Assembly (NCBI RefSeq): GCF_021155775.2
Contig: NC_060232.1
Span: 17,863,922 to 17,927,921, forward strand
DNA length: 64,000 nucleotides
Source of the DNA: Neodiprion pinetum
Taxonomy: Eukaryota > Arthropoda > Insecta > Hymenoptera > Diprionidae
Direction of reading: 5' to 3'
This document shows positions 56,590 through 64,000 of this stretch, one piece after another; position 1 is the stretch's first letter; every line of letters starts with the position of its first letter. A model generated the notes under the pieces. The model saw only the letters and a list, made by a program, of their open reading frames with translations, did no database searches and was not told the origin of the DNA. A program made the position numbers and the translations under genes.

Positions 56590-57010
56590 ATAATACGTAC
56601 GGATAATTAACCTCAATTATATTGGAGCACTTGAAAAAGTATACAAGCACAATTTTTTCCACTGATATTTACGAATAGTAAATAATATTAATCAAAATAT
56701 TCAATTTAAATCACCACCGAATATAATTTATTAGCACATATATAATTCGCACTTGTATGAAACTAAAACACATGTTGTGAATGTAGAAACTAGAAACATG
56801 TGGATAAATATTATAAATATGAAAACAGTGATCAGAGGCGACGAGCGTGCCAACATGCGCGAATAATGGAGGTTCTATTTCTATTTCGTTGGTAGCTATG
56901 AGCGGTTTAGCGGGCAGCTTTAACCTGTTACTTTTGTGTTACAGTGATGCGCGCGCATCTTAAAATTTCACTCTCAACGCGCCTAAAGAAGTATAACTTC
57001 GAAAAAAAAA
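56590..57010 (+). repeat. ~450-bp dispersed repeat, copy B
   Basis: Relative of 34865-35320 (see there). Confidence 0.8.
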
Positions 57011-57108
57011 AAAAAATTATTTAATAACAAAGGTTTAAGGTATAAAATATGAGAAAATTCATTGTTGAAGGTATAAATTTGATAAACTGGTGAATTCGAA
57101 AAATTAAC

Positions 57109-57184
57109 GGCGGAGCCAGGAATCGAACCTGGTATCTAGAGATGCTTGACCGGAGCCTTACTCCACTAGACCACCTAGCTGCCC
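57109..57184 (-). ncRNA. tRNA-like SINE head (left copy)
   Basis: On the minus strand it has box A (TAGGTGGTCTAGTGG) and box B (GGTTCGATTCC), the internal RNA polymerase III promoter. The 3' half could form a T-arm, but the acceptor and anticodon stems pair poorly, so it is not a working tRNA. Confidence 0.7.
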
Positions 57185-57464
57185 TGACTCTGAGGTCATT
57201 AATTCCTCTCATCACCAGTTAGTTCGAATTTGTTTTCTTGTGCTTTTGTATGTGTGAATAGAATGTGTTCTTCCTCTCAAGCAACATCTTATATCTTAAA
57301 TAAATTTGAACTACTACTTACATCTTATATCTTACATAAATTTGAACTACTACTTACATCTGTTGCTGAAGAGGAAGAACACATTCTATTCACAGATACA
57401 AAAGCACAAGAAAACAAATTTGAATTAACTGGTGATGAGAGGAATTAACGACATCAGAGTCAGG

Positions 57465-57538
57465 GCGGCTAGGTGGTCTAGTGGAGTAAGGCTCCGGTCA
57501 AGCATCTCTAGATGCCAGATTCGAATCCTGGCTCCGCC
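57465..57538 (+). ncRNA. tRNA-like SINE head (right copy)
   Basis: Plus-strand copy with the same box A and a box B read as GATTCGAATCC. Five of seven acceptor pairs remain. It also shares the GGCTCCGCC end. Confidence 0.7.
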
Positions 57539-57639
57539 GTTAATTTTTCGAATTGACCAGTTTATCAAATTTATACCTTCAACAATGAATATTCTCGTAA
57601 TTAATGATAATTCATATCCGCATTTCAATTATTAGACGG

Positions 57640-58780
57640 TCTTTGACTGTCTTACGGGCTTCCCATCAGAAGCGTAAGATTCTAAATTGTGAACACTCCT
57701 TACATACATTCTTACATCTGTTGCTTGAGAGGAAGAACACATTCATATTCATAAAATATGAGAAAACATAGCCTTTATCAATGATAAGCTTATATGTTGT
57801 ATTATATGTTCTGTGACGTGGATTTTTCCCGCTCCTCGGTCACTAAGAGAAAATGACCGAAAACTTACCGCGTGCATAATAATTTGGCGTCCACGATGTA
57901 CCCTCGATCTAAAAACAATATCGCGAAGATTTGTTGGGCGCCTGGCGTGATAAACACACCTCGAAATCGTTGATGCAATAAGCCGCGACGATGTGCTCGG
58001 TAGCTCAGTACCGCGGAGAGGAGAGGGGTAATTTTTAGGTAACGGGAGAGAGCGAGATACGCAACACCAACACGTTCTTTTACAGAAAAATGATAGAATC
58101 TACTAATATATTTTCTTCCAACGATGATACAAAAAAAACTGATAACAAAAAGGTCATAAGTCAAACGTCGCTCCTCGCGACTCCACATACAAACGGGAAC
58201 TAATAATTCTTGTTTCGCTATTCGCGATTCCTACTCAAATGTCTAGATTTAACAAACAGAAAAAAAAATTATATAACAGAACAAAATGAAGAAAATTGAA
58301 TAAATAAATCTAGACGACCTCTTAGTCCTACTCGCGCTAGTTGCTGCCTTAATAATAAACACTATCTCACAAAACCAAAAAAAAAACAGAATTTTACTCG
58401 ACGCGCTAACCGCGTCCGTCCTCTACTAACTACGGCGCTAATCGCCACTTGACAGCAAACTGCTAGACAAAAACTAAACCGAAATCATCATCGACACGCT
58501 AACCGCGATCGTTAATAAATCTAGAAAATGTCTTAAGCCTACGGGCGCTAATCGCCACTTTACTAGTAAACAATAATTCATAAACTAAAACAAAAGAATG
58601 TGACTCGACGCGCTAACCGCGGCCAAATTAATAAACCTAGGAAGTTTTTTATTCGTGCTTATTTTCAGCGTATCATTACACATCCGCGCTCCAGTCGTAG
58701 TCGCCATTCCCGAAAGGTTCGCAAACCGTCCCGCTAATCCGAGCGTCTACGCACGATGATGCGCGACCTACACGAAAGGT
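57640..58780. repeat. Non-coding region with ~100-bp tandem motifs
   Basis: GACGCGCTAACCGCG-type words occur near 58400, 58493 and 58613, alternating with GGCGCTAATCGCCACTT near 58435 and 58547. A 107-codon minus frame at 57865-58188 has no known domain; next to it, GGACGCCAAATTATTATG on the minus strand recalls LTR-element leader sequence, a weak hint. Confidence 0.4.
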
Positions 58781-59700
58781 GACACTTTTTTCATACGCAG
58801 ACTCGATGAGACCCTGTGCAGCGGAATTTGGCTGCACTCAATTTCAAATCGAAATTGACTCCACTCGAAACCGTGACTCTACGCGAGACTTTACAGGAAT
58901 TAAATTGACTCTACGCGTTATCGCGAAAACTCAGGCTACGGCCATCAACAAGGAGATCGGCAAACAAATTTCGAATGCGACTCTTACTCAACAAGGAATT
59001 GGCCAACCGTTTACCGGTGCGCCGATCTAAGTTGCACTCGAAATGCGTTCGCAAAGAATGAATAGCGCTTACCGCTTCGCAGCCACACTAAAAAGTCGCC
59101 TACCCCGGTCTCGGCCATGATACACACAATTAATTAACTTTTTCTTTCTTGACAAATTCTGACTACCGCGAACTGTCGCCAGGACTCAAGTGTCGAGCTC
59201 CGCAAATCGGAGCCGCAATTCGAACATGCCTCGAACATAGGCGCTATCCGTTGTCAAAATTCCCCCGCTCTGATTGGCGCTTTCATTACGAAATTCTCAT
59301 AGCCTAACTTATCGCTGTTGTTGATTCCCGCTGTTGCGGGGTGCTGATTGGGTGTTCAGTCTCGGGTATTCCGTAGTTCGACAGTGGCGTGGTGACGACT
59401 TCGCGAGGTTGCCTGACGTCAGTGTGGTGAGGGGGAGGCTACGGCTCGCCGGCCATCAACGGGAATCGCGTCCACCTTCGGTTCCGTCGCGGCAGAGCTC
59501 TACGTTGACGCTCTCTCCGTAGCCTCGCGCGAGGCTCTCCTCTCGTCGCGATCCGTTGCGACTACTATTCTGTAATGTCGTTCGAATTTGCCGATATTAC
59601 CCCTTGTGGGATAAATTGTGCTTTTTGTCGCTAAAAAAAATCATGCCATCGAGCGGGATCATTATCTGCATTACCGAGCGCACTCCGTGAATTCTCAGGC
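58780..59700. other. GC-rich stretch without a supported gene
   Basis: Frames at 58779-59030 and 59334-59522 show simple or low-complexity composition (e.g. DSTRNRDSTRD). CCGCTCTGATTGGCG near 59265 and ATTGGGTGTT near 59347 contain CCAAT-type boxes. I cannot assign a product. Confidence 0.35.
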
Positions 59701-59719
59701 GTTTGAGCGGACCCCCCGG

Positions 59720-60130
59720 ATCCTCGGACGTTCGACCGAGAATCCTGGCAAGTGTCAGGTTTTGAGAGCTTCCAGAAGGTTCAAGAAGATTCTCACGGCC
59801 TTGAACGAATCTAGGCTGACAAACAATTCGTCCGACGTGTTTCGACTCGACGTTGAGCGGTATGCGGTCAAAGGATTTCGGTGCGACGTTGAATTTTGAA
59901 AGATCCGCTCTGGCCTTGAACGAATTCCAGACAAAACAATTCTCGGAATCGTCCGACGAGTTTCGACTTGTCGGCGAGCAGTCTGCGGACAACGGATTGC
60001 GGTGCGACGTCGAATTCTGAAAGGTTCTGAAATTTGTATGCAGCTGCTTCGATCCTGAACGAATGTAGGCTGACAAACAATGCGTTCTCGACGAGTTTCA
60101 ACTTTGCGACGTTGAATTCTGGAAGGTTCT
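59720..60130 (+). repeat. Three imperfect ~125-bp tandem repeats
   Basis: Each unit has CTTGAACGAAT-like, ACAAACAAT, TTTCGACT, GGTGCGACGT and GAATTCTGAAAGG-type words in the same order. The string GAGCGGTATGCGGTCAAAGG also occurs at about 20147 in the palindrome, which links the two loci. Confidence 0.75.
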
Positions 60131-60264
60131 GATGTACAATCGAAGACACATCATTTCGGTAGCTTCTAGAAGGTTTTCAAGGATTCTGTGTGACTGGTGG
60201 GAGGAATACGTCTATGAAAGGCTGAATTTCAGGTCAGAAAGACAGTCTTGCACCTTCAGCTCTT

Positions 60265-60396
60265 ATGAGAAGAACTTCAAACAAAGCGGAATTGAAACAG
60301 CGCATCGATCTGTTCTTAAAAAATATTCACAACTTGAAAACCGTTATTAACCAGAAGTCAGAACTCAACAAAGTGACGAAAAGTTCGCAAATCTAA
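60265..60396 (+). CDS. 43-aa basic ORF upstream of the OB-like ORF
   Basis: ATG at 60265 to TAA at 60396: MRRTSNKAELKQRIDLFLK, then a helix of charged residues. No family recognised. It lies 40 bp before the OB-like frame and may be part of the same transcription unit. Confidence 0.3.
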   Translation: MRRTSNKAELKQRIDLFLKNIHNLKTVINQKSELNKVTKSSQI

Positions 60397-60435
60397 ATTT
60401 ATCAAGGAACACGTAACTGCTAAACATTTAGAAAA

Positions 60436-60756
60436 ATGGATTTCACAAAACTCAACAAAGTTGCAAGCATGAACGAATTTTTGCCGTAGCAGAAATTGAC
60501 GGAGCTAGAAATTTTCAGAATCTACAAAGTCACCAACATTCGACGAGTCCAACCGAGGTTTGGACAGCGTGTCGTCACAGATCTGAACGACGAATTCAGC
60601 GTATTCTTACCGGCACGGATTGTGCGACTGCTGAACGAAGACGAAACCCAATACCAGAAATTGGAGCTGACGCTGGAGGAGGAGCGATTGCTCTTGCAGT
60701 ATCTGTGCGGCCAGTACGGTCAAATTAGAAGTAAAGATCCGTCGACTCTCGCCTAA
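60436..60756 (+). pseudogene. Small OB-fold-like protein, independent copy
   Basis: ATG at 60436 opens MDFTKLNKVASMNEFLP; an in-frame TAG at 60487 follows; the rest runs to TAA at 60756 with IYKVTNIRRVQPRFGQRVV, DEFSVFLPARIVRLL and a Glu-rich helix. The relic in the palindrome (8707-8922) shares most residues but lost the N-terminus. The strand-rich pattern suggests a small nucleic-acid-binding protein of a virus-like DNA element. Fold call is inference; the one nonsense codon makes this copy doubtful. Confidence 0.55.
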
Positions 60757-60759
60757 TTT

Positions 60760-62510
60760 GTACACCGTACCTGGACAACGTGTACAGCGTCTCCTTACCA
60801 GCACGGACCGTGCGACTACTGAACGTGATCAAGAACCAGTTTCAAAAACTTGACTAAGAAACCTTCGAAGAAGTTTCCAATTATTCTACGTTTCATAACC
60901 TTTAAGAAAATTGTATAAATATTTTCACAAAGCTTTTATCTATTTTTTTTTTTCGCTGTACTGATCATATATACATTATACGACTACGTTGGCTGCTGTT
61001 TACAGCTCTCTGAAACATACAATAATTTTGGAAATTTAAGATATGATGTATCACAAACAAAAGTATTTATCAAATTTGTTCTAAAAGTTGTAAAATGATA
61101 TTTTAGAAACGTCACACATGTGTGTATCACAAAAGTCGAGATTTTTGTTGTTAAAAAGAGAAAAAGAAAAATGAATTTGTTCCAAAAGTTGTGAAATTAA
61201 ATTGAAATTTTCTCACATTTTTTGAAACAGAAAATCTCTCTCTTCATCACATACCAGGCGGGCCGCCACCCCCGCCTGTTAAACGATCACGTCATTTCAA
61301 GGGTTATTATCCTCATTACGGTCACCGTTCGCCATGTGTACGCTCATTGCTAACCTTACTGACTGTGCCAGAAAATCGTAAGGTATTTCGAATATCCACT
61401 CTATAGGCACCCGCACATGTTGTAAAATGTTTACGTACTCCATTTTCTTTTTTTCCTGAAAATAATCTGAAAAAAAACGCACACCCGTTGAATTATTTCT
61501 TGTCACTCAAGTAAAACCGCAAATTGTTGTACACTCAAGGTAAAAAACTGAAGTCTTGATTATTGATCACAGAATGGTGTAATAAAATTAATATTCTTGT
61601 ACAATTCACCGATTGAAATCACAATGTATGAAAGTTTGAAAGCTCGACGTGATGTTTTTATTTGTTTCTTGAAAATAATCTAGAAAAAAAACTTACACAC
61701 GTTAAATTATTTCTATTCACTCAGGTAAAATCGAAAATTGTTTTACACTCAAGGTAGAGAAAATTGTTTAAGTGCACTGATTTCAATCACCCACCTTGAC
61801 AGTTTGCAGGCTCAACTGTTGGTGCATTCATCGGACGGACAGAGCACCCCACTCTTCGTACAGCATCTCCGTATGTTTTGGGTTCACAATTGAACTAATA
61901 CCAAATCATAAAGTGGTTGACACTTGTCGGTTACGTTTGCAGGATATATCCTTCTCACTGTGTCCTACTGCACTAGTGCGTAGACCTCGAAATCGTGAAA
62001 CTGACACCGTGGGGCAAAGTAAAACATCCCCATAACGCTCTCAGTAAACGATATCTACTAAGCTTTTCACAGTTCCATGTATAACCAGAGATGAGTAGGG
62101 AGATCTCCAACGCTCGGCTTTCCGTGATACAGTATCCGTCAAACTTCTTGGACAAACGACCTTGAATGCGCAAAAACGAAAAATAGGTCTCTATGGTGGT
62201 GCGGTGCGGGACGCGGAGGCGGGGCGCGCTCTGATTGGTTGGTCAGTTGACGCTTGCCTCCAGCGCATCGTTAACGTCCCACTGGTCTCTTGTGTACACT
62301 CGCGTTCAGTGATTATATTAGCTAACGCAATCATGAAAAATTGTGTTTTTCATTGACGTATTATTTTTGCACGTAAGTGTACGATGCGCAAACTTTCCCC
62401 CACCACCTCGCGCGATGGCCAAGAAGTTTGACGGGTACTGTACCAGCTAGGTTGGAGCGTCGACGTGACACCTAGGCGGCCATGCACCGAGGGTGGCCCA
62501 CAATCGTGCA
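60760..62510. other. AT-rich region with a ~213-bp tandem duplication
   Basis: 61453-61556 and 61666-61773 share GAAAATAATCTGAAAAAAAAC-like, GTTAAATTATTTCT-like and TTTTACACTCAAGGTA words at an offset of about 213 bp. A 48-codon minus frame within 61297-61506 (MEYVNILQHVRVPIEWIF) follows an acceptor-like TTATTTTCAG; it could be an exon. Nothing else supported. Confidence 0.4.
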
Positions 62511-62512
62511 TA

Positions 62513-63380
62513 TACAGGGTATCCCTAAATTGAGGGACACGGACCAGCCAGCGTGATACCTGACTGAAATGCAACCGAGAATATCTTTACCGGAAGCTCG
62601 TCCGACGCATAGTTTTTGAATTATAAGCGATAGCGTTAGGCCAATCAGAGTGCACCATTTCATCTGGATTTGCCGCCACGGAAATTGCTGTTTTGTTCGT
62701 CTGGGTGAATTATTATTATTCGGTCACAAAGTAAATATCGGCACCTCCCCTCTCTCGCTGTTGTACCCCTTCTCGAGCGCTGACCTCGGTATTGTTGCCG
62801 CGGCACACGCTGCCGGCCGCACACCCACGGACGCACATTCGTGTGTGTGAAAATAAGCGAATGCCCAGCTACACAATACTACGAAACACACATCTACAAG
62901 TGAAAATAAAAATAAATCTCCAAATAAATCAGCGGATTTAAGATTTAATGTTATAAAACACTTCCAATCATCGATGTATGCATAAAACTAGAGATTTTAG
63001 ATGATTGATATGCTGTTAGGGTTCATAATTAGTCATTCAATCAATCTGAATTATGCTTTCCGAACATTTTTTGTGTCTTTGCAACATAACTTTTCCACTA
63101 GTTTGAAATTCATCATTGACATCCGATTTTTCAATAATGCGAGGGAACAACAACTCGCTGAATTGACGTGTCAATAGGTTTGTAAATCAATTACAATTCA
63201 CATGAGTTAACACAAAATAACTGAATAAATGAGAATTCACTGAATTAGTAAAAATGATAACTGGAATCATGAGAATTATTTGAGATATAACTGAATTAGG
63301 AAGAGTTGTAATGAGTCAAGTTACTTTGAATAACTTTAGATTCGTGCCAAAATTTTATGTTTAGAGAGAAAAATAATTAA
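62513..63380 (+). repeat. 869-bp dispersed repeat, independent copy
   Basis: Direct-orientation relative of 6407-7275, about 96% alike by eye, with clean breakpoints: unrelated sequence lies before TACAGGGTATCCC and after AATAATTAA. The two copies sit more than 50 kb apart, and the breakpoints define the unit. Confidence 0.85.
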
Positions 63381-64000
63381 GGGATCGTCTCAGTGTGACC
63401 CTCCGAAAAATCACTGATTTTCGCGAATTTTTTTTTTAATGTTCAAATAAACTAATCAGTCCGGTTTTTTTTTATAAATAAATACGTTTCTGAAGAATAC
63501 AAAATGATTTTTTTAAAGTTTATTTATTGAGTGCATCATTGTTGTATAAATTGTTGTAATTTGACGTGAAAAAAAAGGTGCTGCACGGTTTCCACGATGA
63601 CGGCCGCAATTTTGATCTGAAAAAAAAATTTCAAAAAGATTATTGATCTGTAGGAAAGTCGCTATCGCGCTGTGGAGGGGTTTTTTGTTTTTTTCAAATT
63701 TGAAAAAATGGCGGCGGTTTGAACAAAAAGTGTCGAATAAGGCCCTTTTTTTCGACAGTTTTTCGTAAAAAAAAATAGGAAGTTTTCAAAAAAAAAAAAA
63801 AAGATTCCATAGCGCAATAAAGAATGACGTTCAAAATGTTCTCCCGAAATTGGAACTCGATATCTTTAAAACTCTTCCTTTGAGAGTGGAAACCGTTTTG
63901 AAAAACACCATTCTGAGAAAAACGCGTTTAAAGATTGAAGTTGGAAAAGTTTATATAAATCGATTACTTACGATCAATCGGCGATGCCAGGTCTTGATTT
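63381..64000. other. Repeat-like AT-rich end of window
   Basis: Begins GGGATCGTCTCAGTGTGACC right after the 869-bp repeat. Homopolymer runs and an ATGGCGGCGG word, no open frame of note. Probably the start of another dispersed element. Confidence 0.35.

Larger units (their letters stand above)
57030..57620. repeat. Head-to-head pair of tRNA-derived SINE copies
   Basis: 57040-57290 and 57360-57610 are inverted copies, ~93% alike by eye. Between them lie two direct units of a ~40-bp AT-rich word (ATCTTATATCTTA, AATTTGAACTACTACTTAC). Each copy has a tRNA-like head and a tail reading AACACATTCTATTCA. A third partial tail (GAGGAAGAACACATTC) occurs near 57728. Confidence 0.8.

Noticed and set aside
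57465..57538. Functional tRNA gene
   Set aside because: Box A and B are present but acceptor and anticodon stems do not pair properly and the sequence is embedded in a repeated unit, so a SINE head is more likely.

Overview
This is nuclear DNA of a eukaryote. GT-AG introns that keep frame, TATA boxes, tRNA-like SINE heads and the mix of mobile elements (intron-bearing Tc1/mariner-type transposase, Gypsy LTR elements, a CACTA/EnSpm-type transposase, Polinton-like polymerase relics, BEN-domain proteins) point to an arthropod, most likely an insect and possibly a hymenopteran; the species cannot be read from the sequence. No bacterial gene, rRNA gene or CRISPR array was seen. The window is almost entirely mobile DNA.

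Positions 1-28109 form one giant inverted repeat. A left arm (1-13440) faces a right arm across an 85-bp unique loop (13441-13525). Mirror-image open frames give identical translations and there is no net indel over about 13 kb. The 100-N gap at 14979-15078 looks false: 13935-14978 and 15079-16122 are the same 1,044 bp, so two contigs overlap there. Each arm holds, from the outside in: a BEN-domain fragment, a LINE-like 3' end with a microsatellite, a 345-bp tandem repeat, an intact three-exon Tc1/mariner-type transposase (357 aa) with a 1.4-kb foldback element in its second intron, an 869-bp dispersed repeat (third copy near 62.5 kb), a dense tandem-repeat block, and relics of a Polinton/adintovirus-like element (small ORFs, a triplicated 5' exon, broken family-B DNA polymerase pieces).

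From 28 to 39 kb: a complete five-exon BEN-domain gene (407 aa, minus strand) lies divergent to a broken TNP2-like CACTA/EnSpm transposase (plus strand). Two ~800-bp copies of one repeat in opposite orientation flank the pair.

From 39 to 56.4 kb: a nested stack. A decayed outer Gypsy element (gag, protease, RT, RNase H, integrase) is split by (i) a second Gypsy element with 279-bp LTRs and a 4-bp target duplication (42426-50552), (ii) a 2,285-bp DNA transposon of unplaced type with a TTA duplication (52128-54412), and (iii) a ~290-bp hairpin MITE. The inner Gypsy carries, after integrase, an intronless deoxynucleoside-kinase-like ORF. This is the most unusual item in the window: an LTR retroelement that has captured a nucleotide-salvage enzyme.

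From 56.4 to 64 kb: dispersed repeats, a head-to-head pair of tRNA-derived SINE copies, tandem repeats, and a second, separate copy of the small-ORF module seen in the palindrome arms.
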